DNA from: Lithobates sylvaticus
Lineage: Eukaryota > Chordata > Amphibia > Anura > Ranidae
Assembly (NCBI GenBank): GCA_028564925.1
Contig: CM053031.1
Coordinates: 163,886,226 to 163,950,225, forward strand
Reading direction: 5' to 3'
Length of the DNA stretch: 64,000 nt
Below the pieces are notes generated by a model. That model saw only the letters and a list, made by a program, of their open reading frames with translations, ran no database searches and was not told the origin of the DNA. Position 1 is the stretch's first letter; each line of letters starts with the position of its first letter. Below, one piece after another: positions 9,471 through 23,200 of this stretch. The translations under genes were made by a program, and so were the position numbers.

Positions 9471-10204
9471 GCATGTGTTGATTGGTGGACTACTGCTCCC
9501 AGCTAGTCCGGCCTGCAAATCCTGTGCCTGATTTAACACTTTCCCCACAGTCTCTCCTCTGGCCTCACACCCAGCTCCCCTGGCATGCCTCATCCAGAAA
9601 TCCACCGTGGCCCACTCACCGACCTTCTTCTGCCCCGAGTCCATGATGGAGAACTTTAACTGGAAATACGTTCCGACAGCTTCTCCAGCCCCTCGGTCCA
9701 GAACACTTCATCCATGAACGTGTAAAGATGAAGCTCCTTCCCAGCTCTCCTGGGCTCCTCCGCTAGGCCTAGGATGGGGCCCCTGCTGCTGCCTAGTACT
9801 CCATTCTCCACATCTCCCGGCCGACAACCCATCCCCAGCGGGCTATTACCTCAGCTTATATGGGAGGCCTGCCCCCTGCCAATTCCAGTGGGGGATTGGT
9901 CATGGCTCCTCACATGAGCTGCCTGCCACTCCAGTCCTAGGCCCTGCCCCCTTCCAGAACTTTCTCCCTGGAAGCAGGGGAGGCGCTTCAGAAGTAAAGC
10001 ACAGGTGGTCACACCCACTGCTGCACTAACCACTCCCTGCCCCCCAGATCAAAACGAGCAGGCTTAGCCTGAAGCATAGGCCTGCCCAAATTTACCTGCA
10101 CTGGCAGTTTCCATTACAAAATCCTCACTCTAGCACCTACCTATGGTAGAGGGTGCTACACCTACAAGGTTTGGTATTGCATTAGGGCTCTTTTACATCG
10201 GCAA
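9471..10204. other. Unassigned target DNA
   Basis: This continues the target DNA left of the PLE. From 9540 to 10150 it is C-rich with no long conserved frame. The short palindromic phrase 'acctatggtagagggtgctaca' at 10138-10160 recurs in similar form near 62870, hinting at an old dispersed repeat. I see no gene. Confidence 0.35.
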
Positions 10205-10790
10205 AAAAAAGGTAAAATAAACATGAAAAAAATAAATAAAATTTAAATGCGCCCGGCCCAACGAGCTCGCGTGCAGAAGCGAACGCATACGTGACTAGCG
10301 CCTGCATATGAAAATTATGTTCAAACCACACATGTGAGGTATCGCCGCGATCAGTAGAGCAAGAACAATAATTCTAGCCTCCTCTATAACTTAAAACATG
10401 CAACCTGTAGAATTTTTTAACCATCGCTATGGAGATTTTTAAGGGTAAAAGTTTGTCGCCATTCCACGAGCGGGTGCAATTTTTAAGCGTGACATGTTGG
10501 GTATCAATTTACTCGCGTAAAATTATCTTTCACAATATAAAAAAAATTGGGCTAACTTTACTGTTGTCTTATTTTTTTATTTAAAAAAGTGTATTTTTTC
10601 CAAAAAAAAGTGCGCTTTTAAGACTGCTGCGCAAATACGGTGTGACAGAAAGTATTGCAATGACCGTCATTTTATTCTTTAGGGTGTTAGAAAATAAATT
10701 TATAATGTTTGGGGGTTCTAAGTAATTTTATAGCAAAAAAAAAAATGTTTTTAACTTGTAAACAACAAATCTCAGAAAGAGGCTCGGTCC
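10205..10790. repeat. Ranid-type interspersed repeat, unclassified
   Basis: The sequence with 'gaggtatcgccgcgatc', 'gcgtgacatgttgggtatc', 'ttgggctaactttactgtt' and 'aatgtttgggggttctaagt' matches, from memory, a very common dispersed repeat of true-frog genomes. It has no coding capacity, and I cannot see clean ends beyond the TTAA at 10791, where the next element starts. Confidence 0.55.
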
Positions 10791-11226
10791 TTAAAGTGGA
10801 TGTAAACCCAATGTCATCCTTTCTAAACTACTGCCATAGGGGTTATCTATAAAGATATACATGCATGTATCTTTACCTGTCAAATGTCTCCCCTCTGTCT
10901 GTTATGAGACCCGAAAAACTGCAGATTCTGTGGGTGGGTTTGTTGTCTGGAGCTCGGTGGGTGGAGTCGTGATGTCAGTAGACTCCATGCCCACCTCTAC
11001 ACTCCCCTTGTTAATATGCATTTTCTCCTGTGTATTTCTTACACTGAACTTCTGCTATGATCTCTAACATCCACTGAAAAGACAGGAAAGTAACCACATG
11101 ACTTCAGCATGCCCAATTATGCTGAGGTGTGGAACATCCAATCCTGGCAGAGCAGCAGAAGAAAGGAATGGGAGGGAATTAAAAAATAATGCATGTCTCT
11201 TATGCTAGTGCACAAGATATGTAAAT

Positions 11227-11853
11227 CACCTGTCCTCTGTGTCACCCTCCCTCCTCTGTGTGTCACCCTCCCTCCTCTGTGTCACCCCCCTCCTCTGTGT
11301 CACCCCCTCTCCTCTGTCAACCCCCTCCTTCTCTGTCAACCCCCTCCTCTGTGTCCCCCTCCCTCCTCTGTGTCACCCTGCCATCCTCTGTGTCACCCTC
11401 CCATCCTCTGTGTCACCCTCCCATCCTCTGTGTCACCCTCCCTCCTCTGTGTCACCCTCCCTCCTCTGTGTCACCCTCCTTCCTCTGTGTCACCCCCCTC
11501 CTCTGTTTTAACCCCCTCCTCTGTGTCACCCTCCCTCCTCTGTGTCACCCCCCCTCCTCCTCTGTGTCACCCCCCTCCTCTGTGTCACCCCCCCTCCTCT
11601 GTGTCACCCTCCCTCCTCTGTGTCACACTCCCTCCTCTGTGTCACACCCCTCCTCTATGTCACCCTCCCTCATCCTGTGTCACCCTCCCTCCTCCTGTGT
11701 CACCCTCCCCTCCTCTGTGTCACCCTCCCTCCTCTGTGTCACCCTCCTCATCTGTCACCCTCCCTCCTCTGTGTGTCACCCTCCCTCCTCTGTGTCACCC
11801 CCCCCCTTCTCTGTGTCACCCTCCTCCTCTGTCAACCCCCTCCTCTGTGTCTG
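11227..11853. repeat. CT-rich minisatellite (~19-bp unit)
   Basis: About 30 units of 'ctcctctgtgtcaccctcc' with variants such as 'ctctgtcaaccccctc'. The unit contains no stop in several frames, so long proline/serine/cysteine frames arise on the plus strand; these are artefacts of the repeat. It lies inside the TTAA element. Confidence 0.93.
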
Positions 11854-11889
11854 CGCAATTAAGAGTACATTGTGCCACACGCTCCCGCT

Positions 11890-12097
11890 GTTCATGTTTG
11901 GAGACTTTATAGAGCCTAGACAGGTTCTCTTTCTACCCCTATATACATGTATAGAGCCATGACAGGTCCTCATTATAATCCTATACATGTGTTGAACCAT
12001 GACAGGTCCTCTTTATACTTATATATACATGTATAGGGCCATGACAGGTCCTCTTTATACTCATATATACATGTATAGAGCCATGACAGGTCCACTT
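11890..12097. repeat. Short tandem repeat, ~50-bp unit, 4-5 copies
   Basis: Units of the form 'tatatacatgtatagagccatgacaggtcctctttat' repeat with small changes and end at 'ggtccacttta' near 12097. No coding content. Confidence 0.85.
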
Positions 12098-12616
12098 TAG
12101 TTATCATGATATAAAATAATGGATGTGGGGGCATTTTGGTGGGTGTGATTTTTTTTTTTTACCAGGCAGCACAATGTCTTGGGCCGGCACTGGACAGCGC
12201 TGTGCTGTATTATTTACCGGCTAGCAGGGAGCGGGCGGGGCCAGGAGCTCCACTGCTGCTCTGACCCCGCCCCATGTAGACCACATGTTCGGGACTCAGG
12301 AGGCCGCAGGATATGTGCTGTGATCAGAGTGGGAGGGAGCAGCAGCAGTGGTGGTGAGAGCCAGAGGCTTTGGAGCTGGGATCCAAGTGGAAGAGAGCAG
12401 GTGCCCACTGTGCTGAAAGCTAGCGGATGGTGAGCCCAGATGGGCAGGACCAGGTAGGTCCTTCTCCCCAAATAGTCTGCCTGTGAGTGGACTAAATCCT
12501 GATCTGGCTGTGGCTGAACTGTTCACCAATTGGAGCACTAGCATGCACCACCAGTAGTACTGGCACATCTTCCATACATAGACATGGTGAAATGCACCAC
12601 TGCTTGATGGGCTTCC

Positions 12617-13077
12617 TTTAGGCCTGGTTCCCATTTATGCGGGTTTGCGCTGGGATGGCAGCCCATTTCTTTGATCGGGCTGCCATGCCTGCATTTCCTG
12701 CAGAGAAAAGGGTGCATTCAGCATTTAAAAAATGCAGCAGCCTTGAAATCGCATAGTGCTTTTTGCACCGTGCAATTTCCCTGCAGGTCCTGCACCCACA
12801 AACGCGCTGCATTTTTATATGCGTGGGGGTGCCATTAGGAATTCATTTTTTTAAAAGCATCGTGTGCAGGAATCTCAGCAATTCCAGCACCCAGAATCAA
12901 AACATGCTACTGTTTAAAAACACACAAGGCTGCCATTCATTCTTAATGGCACCCCACACATCTAAAATTGAACTGCAGGGAAATCACAAAGTGGAAAAGC
13001 TGCTGCTTCAAGGAATGGTCTGCCATGCCTGCGCAAACATGCGCTGGAAACCCAAATAGATATGAGCCAGGCCTAAA
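12617..13077. mobile_element. MITE with GGCCTGG ends
   Basis: The left end TTTAGGCCTGGTTCCCAT and right end ATGAGCCAGGCCTAAA are imperfect complements around about 450 bp with many 'gcgggtttgcg'-like boxes near both ends. The family of the transposase is not clear, though the layout resembles the short MITE at 398-645. It is nested in the TTAA element. Confidence 0.6.
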
Positions 13078-13136
13078 ACGTTCATGTAACACTGTATCTA
13101 TATGACATTTTTATCTGCAAACAGGGATTTTTTCAC

Positions 13137-13460
13137 CTTCACTGATGGGCCGCACTGATCAGGACACTGATGATTAGTGTCCTGATCAGTGCAGATGTCC
13201 CCTTTCACACAAGCTGGTTACTGGCTCTCTCCTATCTTCACACTGTGACAATGTGAGGAAAGGAATGGCGATAACCAGCAAGTGTGTACATCATGATCAG
13301 TTGTGATTGGACACAGCTGATCACATAACGTGGTAAAGAGCTGCTGTGATTGGCTCTTTACCCCAATCTGTGATCAGCTGTGTTATAGAGTGAGCTGGGT
13401 GTGCACCGCAGTGAGCACAGTTTTGGGAGGATGTCAATAGATGCCCTCCCAGAACTGGAC
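13137..13460. repeat. Hairpin-rich repeat
   Basis: A perfect 17-bp hairpin, GCACTGATCAGGACACT and its complement, occupies 13152-13192 with a 7-base loop. Further imperfect pairs of 'gctgatcac'-type boxes follow (13300-13380). This resembles dispersed frog MITE-like repeats; no coding content. Confidence 0.5.
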
Positions 13461-14235
13461 CACGCCGTTGAACCACTTCATTATATATTTCAATATAACA
13501 ATAGAAATAATGCACTTCAATCACCATGACACCATATCAACCATGTTGCCGTGATGATTGAAGCGCCAAAACCAGCCACTGCTCCGACAAATTGCCCACG
13601 GAAAATTGCTTACCACACCCCCCGTGCCTGCAAAAAGGTTGGTGACCACTGCTATGGGCTCTAGCCCCAGATCTTTTGCAGACCTAGCAACGCCCCTGCC
13701 TGTCATTCACAGCAAGGGGGAGGATTTGTCAAGATTTATCTCACTGAACAAAAAAAGAGGATTGCTCAGAGCTTGATTAACTCTTTGTGGCAAGGCTGGG
13801 CTCAAATGATAGGAAATCGTATACTCTACATTATGACATCAAAAAAAGTGGTTTACATCCACTTTAAGTGGTAGTGGGAGTAAACTCCCATACATGAATT
13901 TTACCTATAGGTAAGCCTATAGGAGATATTTTTTTTTTTTTGAAAATCTTTTTATTTTACTTTTACCAAACACATAGACAAAACAAACATACAACAGTAC
14001 AGCCAACATCTGGCTAACACCAGGAGTGGGCCCCGCGCAGGGGTCGCAAGTCAGCATAACGGAACCAAGAAATGTTAGATTATTTGCAACTACCAGAATA
14101 TACCATCATCCATGTGCAGGTCTGGTTCATGCTCCAGGGGTAGGTTGATAGTTAACTAGCTCACCTAAGTTACTGCTCTGGCAAGGGTTGGTTTATCAAG
14201 ACTTCAAGAGAGGTCATCAGATAGCAAGAAACCTC

Positions 14236-17200
14236 CTAGTCTGTTGCAGCAGTGGAGGGTTCCGCCAACCACTTAGACCAGACCATGTCATATTTTTTCG
14301 GACAGCCTCTATGAATATAGGTATCTTTGTATAGGGGTATCACATTATTGACAAGTGTTTTCCTTAGACCTATAGAGGGAGGAGTTGTCTGCTTCCAGCA
14401 TAGGACAATAGACTTCCTGGCATAGAACAGCAAGAGACCCAACAGTGTTCTCTCACAATGGGCACTAGGTCCTCCACCAGTCCCAACAGGCATATTCTTG
14501 GGGATGGGACATTAGAGATATTTAGTAGTTCATTCACCTCCATAAGGATTTGTGACCAAAAAACTGAAATTATCAGGCAGGACCAGAAGATGTGAATGTA
14601 GTCCCCTGGAGCATGGTCACAATGCCAGCACTCCGGGGAGAGGGAAGACCTCATCCTGTGCACCCAAGCAGGAGTGAGATATGCTCTATGAACAATCTTA
14701 TACTGAATGAGGCAATCTCTCAAGGAAACCAGTATTTTAAATCCAGCTCCGTAACGTCTTGGCCCCATTGCTGTCGGAGCCGCGACAACTCAGAAGATGA
14801 GACCCAGAGGAGATGTGCGTAGAGCATGGAGGTGGGTTTGTTGGTGCAGTCAAAGCGCAAAATCCACTCCAAGTCAGATTGCACCAGCTGCCCCTCGCCT
14901 GGTGGAAACTGGGCCCTAAAATCATGGGACAGCTGAAGATATCTGAATTTGTGTGAGGGCGGGACATTGTGGTGAGATATTAAATGATTGAAGGGGAAGA
15001 TCAAGAGGTCTGAGTTGATATCTGAGAGAGCTTTTGGTCCACACCACAGGGTCTGGAATTTTGAAAAGGCGATGTAGGTTGTGATTGTTCCAGAGGGGGG
15101 CGTTCGGGGATACCTCAATCGAAGGATACTTTTCACAGGATAAGCCCTCCCGCCAGGCCCTAAGGGTGGTACACATAGAGGGGGGGGCAGGTCGTATGGA
15201 GCCTTTGGACCCCGCAAAAGGAGGTTCGACAAAGCCTCCGCAGACCGTAACACTGCAGCTTCCGTGGCCGAGGCCGGGTTGGATCTGTCCGGAAAAAAGA
15301 CACCAGAATGCAGTGACCAATTGAGCCGCAATGTAATACTTGTGGCAGTCCGGGAACGCCAGCCTCTCTTTTAGCATCCGCATCAATGGCAATCAATTGC
15401 GACTTTGACCAATTGACCTTAAGCCCTGTCACCTCCGAAAATTTTCCCAGGACCAACAATGCTCCTTGCAGAGAGAAGCCAGCGTCGTTTAGAAAAAGGA
15501 GGAGGTCGTCTGCATACAGGGCCACCCTCTCCTCCAGCCACGCCAGACGGAGTCCCTTAACGTGTTGCAAGACACCTAGTGAATCAGCCACCGGTTCCAT
15601 GGCAATAGCAAAAAGGGCCGGAGAGAGAGGACAGCCCTAGCAAGCTCAAAAACAGGAGAAAGACGACCCCCCCAGACGAATGGCAGCTGTCGGTGAACGA
15701 TATATAGTCTGCAACCATTGGATAAACACCAGGGGAATCCCATTCTCCGCAGAATCTCCCACAGGAAAGGCCACTCTATTGAGTCGAACGCCTTCTCAAT
15801 ATCGAGGCGACTACTCTGGTACCTTGATTGTCATGCCTTGCATGAAGATTAGTGAACAATCTACGAAGGTTAATATCTGTAGATTTGTGGGTCATGAAAC
15901 CGGTCTGATTCTAATCTATGAGGGAGGGAAGTAAAGGGTTAAGTCTAGCAGTGAGGAGCTTAGTTAGAATTTTGAAGTCATCGTTAAGGAGAGCTATGGG
16001 TCTATAAGATGCACATCATTTTGGATCTTTACCAGTCTTAGGAATGAGAATAACATGCGTGTGTGCCATGGAGGGTGTGAGAGAGCCCTGCTCCAGGCAA
16101 TGACAAAATAGGGCAGCCATCCGGGGAGCCAACATGCTGGCATGTGCTACGTAGAAATCAAAAGGAAGACCATCCGGGCCAGGAGCCTTGCCAGTGGACA
16201 GGGAATTAATCACAGCAAGAACCTCCTCCTCCGGTAATTGGGGAAACTAGATGGGATCTCTCTGAGTCGGAGAGCCAGCCAAGGGCTATCGGATCCAGAA
16301 GGAGTTCCAACCCCTCTGGGTCCAGACCCGTGGGTAATGTGGTGGTATATAAGGATTGATAAAAGTCATGGAACTCTAGCAAAATGGCCTCTGGAGAAGA
16401 GATGGCCTCACCCATGGGGGAGGTGAGTTCAGGAACCATGGTACTTGGGGTGTCATGATGGGACATCATTGCCAACAGTCTGCCATTCCTGTCTCCTTGT
16501 TCAAAGAATTTTTGTTTTGTATGATACAGTTCTAATCTAGTAACCTCTGTTAAGTGAAGGTGAAGACTGCATTTGGATGCCTGCAGCACATCAAAGTTTG
16601 AGGTGGAGGGATCCAATTGGGCAGAAGCCAACTCCACCCCACCCTCCAATGCCACAGTGGAAGCAGTTTGCTGCACCCTAACCGCCTTGATGGCTGAGAT
16701 GTAATGGCCCTTGTGAATGCCTTGAAAGTATCCCAGACTATCTCAGGAGAGGATGACCCTTCATTAAAGTCCCAGTAATCACTTAGGGCTAGGGTGGTCT
16801 GTTCTGCTATGTTAGGTTGAGAAATCCATTGAGCACCGAGCCGCCACATGAAGCCACTATGAGAGGAGGAGGTGCGCAGGGTGATTTTTAAAGGGCTGTG
16901 ATCAGAGAGACCACTGGGCAAATAGGATGCGTCTCGAACTTCCGTCAACATAGAGGGGTTAGCAAAAGCATAAGGGTTAGCAAAAGCATAGTCGATTCTG
17001 GAGGCGGTTTCGTAAGAGGTGGAAAAACAGGAAAAGGTTTTAGTGGATGGGAATTTCCACCTCCAGACTTCTGTGACACCTGCAGATAATGCCCGATTTG
17101 AAAACTCCCCGGTGAAGGACTTAGGTGGCGAGGGTCTATCCAATTCTGGGGAGAGGATGGCATTAAAGTCGCCCTGTAGTAAAATTTTTGCAGGACAGTA

Positions 17201-17597
17201 GGGGGTGATCCTCTCCAGTATAGTGTACAAAATTTCGGGCTTAAAATTTCGGGCTTAAAGGCTGCCATATTGTGAGTACCAGTAAAACAAATTTACCCAG
17301 CGGATCCGCGTGGACCGCATCTATGACACATGGGAGAGACTTATGCACCAAGATGGATACTCCCCTTGCATACGTCGAGTAAGAGGTGTGAAAAGCTCTC
17401 TGTACCCAGGGCCTCTTTAGAGCCACAAGCTTACTGCCCACCAGGTGTGTCTCCTGCAGGACCAAGACAGCTGGACTATGTTGTTTGACATATTGAAAAA
17501 GAAGAGCCCTCTTAAACTTTGAGTTGAGGCCACGCAAGTTCCAGGATACCACAGAGAAGGAATCCTGATCATGTGATGCTATAGTCGCTTCGACCAT
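14236..17597 (-). pseudogene. LINE L1 ORF2 (endonuclease-reverse transcriptase), decayed
   Basis: The frame opens with MVEATIASHDQDSFSVVSWN and QETHL (endonuclease start, 17597-17450) and continues to LLQGDFNAIL and GLSDHSPLKI (SDH motif, about 16900). The RT follows with KAPGPDGLPFDFY (about 16170) and an ALYADDLLLFL active-site box (about 15510). The C-terminus has CWHCDHAPGDYIHIFWSC (about 14600) and HRGCPKKYDMVW, typical of this LINE clade. Frame changes occur near 17245, 16680, 15900-15600, 15160 and 14750, and the DAAKAFDS-type motif region is garbled. An 18-base tandem duplication gives YAFANPYAFANP near 16970. In life ORF2 nicks the target and copies LINE RNA. This copy is dead. Confidence 0.85.
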
Positions 17598-18085
17598 AAT
17601 AAGTAAAGGAGCCTAATAATCTTTGAACCGATGACAACTGGTGAGCAGTAGTGGAGCATGAACCATTGTACGTGAAACACAAAATAAACTAAAACTTTCC
17701 AAGCACCGGGTGCTTATCCTACCAGTCCCCGCCACCCCCATAACATCATGGAGGAAGTCAGGAAGCGGTTTATACCCAGAAACAAAAACAATACCTGTAA
17801 AGCTTAACCTGATAACTAGGCCACAATACAGTCCTCTGCAGTACTGAACTGAAGCTGCAGGTTCAACCCTGTTATAGAGTTCTTCCAGCTAAGTGTAGAG
17901 TGACAGTTCAGGGAACTTCTGAGAATCTTTGCAGAGTCAAATCTCAAGGGGTAAGTGCGTATCCAGCGTAACTGTGTACTTGCCGTAGCTCCGGCACTTG
18001 TGTAAAGGAGAATAGTAGGATTGGGAATTCAGGATATGTAAGATCCGTGCATCAAACAACTTTCAAGCGATAGGAGACCATTATC

Positions 18086-18400
18086 TCAGAGTGGCCAGGG
18101 GGTGTCAAAAAAACAAACTTTGCCGTCATGTTGGACCCAGAGTCGGCTGGGGTAAAGCATGCCGTATTTAATATTTTTTCTCCCGGGGTCGTTTACGGAC
18201 ATCGTTGAAGGTCTTTCTCTTTCTCTGTAACTCAGCCGAGAAGTCAGGGAAGAGAAGGACAGAGGCGTTACCATATTTAAGTGTGGTATGTTTACGGGCT
18301 TCCACCAAAATCTTGTCCCTGTCTCGGTAATTCAGGAAGCGGACCAGGAAGGGTCAGCGGTTTCTGCAGTGGGGTGGACCTAGCTGACTTAGGATGTGTC
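18086..18400 (-). pseudogene. LINE L1 ORF1 remnant
   Basis: Pieces such as FLVRFLNYRDRDKILVEARKH and FPDFSAELQRKRKTFNDV (about 18200-18360, across frame breaks) match the RRM/C-terminal part of L1 ORF1 RNA-binding protein. The coiled-coil start is not recognisable. Upstream to 19067 is GC-rich sequence with 'aagatggtggcggc' that I take as the 5' region of L1 copy 1. Confidence 0.7.
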
Positions 18401-20219
18401 TTTTTTGAGGGCACCTGCACCGGGGAAGACACAGGAGGGGGTCCGCGGAGCCCATGCCAGGGATGGCGGCTGCAAGGGTGCAAGTGATACCCAGATGCAG
18501 TAGCCACCAGGCCCGGAGTACCACAGTCGGAGCAGTCAGGTGTGGCAAAAGGGACAGGAGGGCAAAGGTGTGGGGACCGTGCACCAGGGCCTGGGATGCG
18601 TGGAGGCCTAAGCAGTCCAGAAGGATGGGGCCTAGGGAGATGTCGGCCGTCACGGGCCCTGGACAGCTCCGAAATCTGGTGTTAGCCCAGCGGCCATCCT
18701 AGCATCAGCAGGAGGGGAGGAGGTGATGGGATAGACGGAGACCACAGGCCTGACCTTGCTCCGGAGTCCAGGATGGGGAGCTCGCCGATGTGAGTCCCAG
18801 GTCGGCAAAACACAGCCGGCATGAAAGGAGGCAAGAGGGATGGGCAAGGATGACCGGAGCCGCAGATGGTCAGGGCCCAGGGTGTAGATGCGAGGCTCCT
18901 AGCGGGAAGATGGTGGCGGCGGCCACGAGTACAGGCCGGCCACGGCCGAGTGGATGTTTCTACCAGCGTGCGGCTCCTCTGTACAATATATGGCCAGGAG
19001 GCTGTGGCGGCTCTCACCCGGTCAGTAGGTGCCCGGATGGCAAAGGATGGAGTTGAGGATGCCCGGATGTGTTGCTATGGGCATTTGTATAGTGACTTTA
19101 TTGCAATAATATAGTTTGGATTTAGTAACAGCATATGTTTACAGAGGCCCTTCCCCCTCCATTGATATGTAAATAAACCAGAAAGCTAGGTTTTGGATAT
19201 GAGCAGAGGAAGTTGGTGTATACAGGAAATGGGTGGGAGGGGCATGGAGAGGGTTTAAAGGAAACATGTTTTTGGGACAGAGGAACAGTTGGGTTTGGAA
19301 GGACAAAGGAGAAGATGGCTTCCAGGAGCTGGATAACGTTGGAGACGCTTTTGTGAGTTGGACTTTAAACAAGGAACTATGAAGGACATCTTAACCCCTT
19401 AGTTGAGTAACTGTTTAGTTTACTTAATGTGTACATATTATACATGCTTATATGTGAAGCGGTGTGCAGCCCTCAAGACCAAGTCTAATGACCCTCAACA
19501 AAGGACAAAGGCCCAAAGCCTGTAAGCAGAAGTAGGACATGTGCCACTGTTACTTCTCATAACCGGGAAGCAGAGGATTTGATCAGCTCAAATGACCGAG
19601 TTGAGTCAGATACAAGGAAGACAAGGCCTTTGATCTCCTGGAGACACATGTGGATTGATTTACTTAAGGTGGGGGTCCCTAGAGAGGAAATAAATGGGAT
19701 TCCTACACCAGCATTGTTTAGGAAGTGGAAGCAAATGGTTGGGAATGGTAGATTCAGTCACATTAAGTGTTTCTGTTGCCATAAAATGGGGCATTTTGCA
19801 AAAATGTGCCATGCTGTGAAGACTGAAAAACAGCAGGCCTGTGTGCTTCCCAGGACAGCACGGAGAGACATGCAAGTTTTTAATCAACACTGTTTTATTG
19901 ATAAATTGCTCATACAAAACAAAGCTTTTCAGCATTTCACATTTTTGATCATTACAGTCTTGTTTCACAGTATATTCAGTTGCCATACAAACAGAGCAAT
20001 AACAGGGTACCATACAACGTGAACATTTCTTTTTAATCATTAACTCCCCCCCTACCCCAAACCAAACTCGCACTGTTAACTTACAATAAGTTTGTCGGAT
20101 TTAAATCTCTCTTCAGCAGCTGATTATCCAGGGTCCAGTGCATACCCAAATCTATAGTCATGATATAATTCCTTTCCCTCTCTTCCTCTCTCTCCCCTCT
20201 CAACATCCGCCATACCCAA

Positions 20220-23200
20220 TTACATTAGAAGTCTATCCAGTACCAACTGAGGTGGTGCCAGGCTGGGATCCTCCAGCCACGGTTGCCATATGAGGTCAAA
20301 TTTACTCTGTGCCTTTCTGTGTTTGTAAGCAAGGCTTTCTCTGAGAAGTATTGAATTAACGTAACTAATCCACTGTTTTACTGTTGGGACCATAGGCGCC
20401 ATCCAGTATCTTGCAATTAGCTTCCTGGCCAAGTACATTAATCTGGTAATCATGTAGTACATCCCTTTTGGGTACATTTCACCGTCTATGGCCCCCAGCA
20501 GATACACCAGGGGGTTCATCGGGATTCTAACAATGTGTTGAGACACCTCTACCCAATATCGATGCAGTTTTGGGCACCGCCATAATAAGTGGATGAAGTC
20601 CCCCTGATGAACCTTACATTTGGGACACAGTGGCGAATCCCTTCTTCCCCACTTGTGTAATTGTGTCGGAGTTCTATACGCCCTATGTAAAATATATAGT
20701 TGCGAGAGTTTATGGGAAGCCGAGACAGAGACCGCCGGTATCGACTCAAGTGCCATGTCCCATTGGTCTCCATCTATCTCCCCTATGTCATCTACCCATT
20801 TCTTCCTGCACGGGAGGGAAGTATGATCCTGGACTGAGGAGGAAAGCTCTGCATATACTTTTGATATCAGCCCTCTCCGGGAGTCGGCCCGTAGGACTTC
20901 CATCAACAGTCTAGATGAGGAGGTTAAAAGCGAACACTCCTGCTGTTGTGCTTCTAATGCATGCCGGAGCTGCAGGTACTGATACAAGCCTCTGGGAGTC
21001 AGCTGGAATTCCTGGCACAGTTGCTCATAGGTTTTGAGTATCCCCCCTTCATAAATTTGAGGGAAGAACCATATCCCCTTATCCCTCCAATGGGCGAACC
21101 CTTGTAGCTTTTGTAATTCTGCGTAATTAGGGTTATTCCATATGGGTGTAAAGGGAAGTGGACCCTCCAGTTTCAGTGTCTTTTTGACCTCTGCCCATGT
21201 TTTCCTCAGTAGAACACTACTAGTAGTTGAGTGTGGAATGCTTGGAAGGCCTTTTTCCATATGTGAAGCTGCCTTCAAGGAAGGGTCAGACCCTACGACC
21301 AATTGGGTCACCGGGTCGCTACCTTGCTCTCGGCCCCATCCCGCCATCTGCTGAAGCTGTGAGGCCAGAAAGTATCTTTTAGGGTGGGGTACCGCTAGCC
21401 CCCCTCTATCTTTCTCATATTGCAATGTACTCAGGCTAATTCTGGCTACTTTTTTCTTCCATATCAGGTCTCGCATCAATGAGTTAATCTTTTTAAACCA
21501 CTTATTCGTAATCCACATAGGTGAATTGTGAAAAATGTATAGCAGCTGTGGGGCCCAAACCATCTTTAATAAATTCACTCTCCCTACCACCGACAGGGGC
21601 AGTTTGCACCAGCTGGCGCATTTGATTTTTTGTTTGTCCAGTAGCGGGCTTAAATTCAACCGAACATAATCTGATGTATCCGGGGACACTACCACCCCTA
21701 GGTATTTAAATTTGGTCACCACAGCTATTTGATTTTCACCCACAGGTAGGGGGTCTGTCATGGGGTCAATGGGCATTATAGTCGATTTAGACCAGTTTAT
21801 GGTAAAACCGGAGAAATTACCAAATTTCTTAATTATTCCCATCACTGCTCTCAGTGAAGAGTCAGTATCTCCCAAATACACAAGTGCGTCATCCGCGTAT
21901 AAGGAGATTTTTTCTTCCAACTGACCTCTCCGGAACCCGACTACCTCAGATGCATTGCGTATCAGGATAGATAGAGGTTCCACCGCTAGAGCGAACAGTA
22001 ATGGGGATAATGGGCACCCTTGTTGAGTGCCCCTGTGCAAATCAAATGGTATGGTCAAGTTACTATTTATGCGGATTCTGGCCCTAGGTTTAGAGTACAG
22101 TACTTTTACCCAAGCGATAAAGTGATCTCCCAATCCAAATCTTGCCAGAATGTCCAGGAGGTAGGGCCACTCCACACTGTCAAATGCCTTTGCAGCATCT
22201 AGAGACAGAATGGCCCTACCCCCCAGATTATCCACCGGTATCTGTAAGTTCAAAAACAGACGTCGAATATTGTCCGCAGTAGACCTCATGGGAATGAAGC
22301 CCGACTGGTTCCGATGGACCAGGGTGCCTATTACTTTTGATAGTCTGGTAGCCAATATACGAGCCAATAATTTAACATCTGCATTGAGCAGGGAGATAGG
22401 CCGGTATGAATCCGGTACCATCTTATCTTTACCCGGTTTGGCTAGAACTATGATGATCGCCTCCTGCATTCGGCCATTTTCTAAAGCCTCTAAGAGAGGC
22501 GGCAAAAGGATTCCACCATACCGTAAATACACCTCTGCCGGGAGGCCATCCGAGCCCGGAGATTTGTGATGTGGTGCCTCCTTTAGTGCCTCAGCTAATT
22601 CAGTTAGTGTGATTGGAGAGTCCAACATCTCCCTGTCTGCCTCTGATATCTGCGGGAAGGGACAAGATTGCAGAAATGTTGCCATTTCCGGTGGGTCATA
22701 GGTGGTTTTAGAGGTGTAGAGATCCTCATAGAAATTATGAAACACGTCTAAAATATCAGAGTTATGAGTTTTTACTTCTCCTGACTCATTTTTTTATAGC
22801 TAAAATGTTATTAGAGTCCCTTTGTTCTCTTGCCACCAGGGCTAGAAGGTGGCCAGTATTCTCCCCTTCCTCAAAATAGCTCTGCTGATGGAAGTACCGT
22901 CTCTTCTCTGCAGCAGACAGCAGTACTGAGTTGTATAGGGATTGTGCCTCCGTCCAGGTATCATAGTTAGCTTGGGATGGGTCTGCCACTAATACCTGTT
23001 CTCTCTCTTTCATGTCCTCCCGTACTCTGTCCTCCCATTCCCATGAACGTTGTTTTATACCTGTAATTTCTTTAATGATACAACCTCTGAGGAAGGCCTT
23101 TAGGGAATCCCAAATTGCGGCCGCACTGGCAGAGCCCCTGTTGTATTGCAGGAAGTCTCTCAGTGCCTCCACAATTCCATCCGGCGACTGAAATAAGGTC

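Larger units (their letters stand above)
10791..13867. mobile_element. TTAA-flanked element (~3 kb) with AGTGGATGTAAACC ends
   Basis: The left end AGTGGATGTAAACC (10795) and right end GGTTTACATCCACT (13850-13863) are exact complements, and TTAA stands outside both (10791-10794, 13864-13867). The ends and target recall Kolobok/T2-like elements of frogs. No transposase is visible. The interior holds a CT-rich minisatellite, a ~50-bp tandem repeat, a MITE and a hairpin. It may be a nonautonomous carrier that grew by internal expansion and insertions. Confidence 0.65.

Noticed and set aside
11193-11962. Long proline/serine/cysteine reading frames on the plus strand
   Set aside because: They are translations of a ~19-bp CT-rich minisatellite open in several frames at once; no start context or domain.
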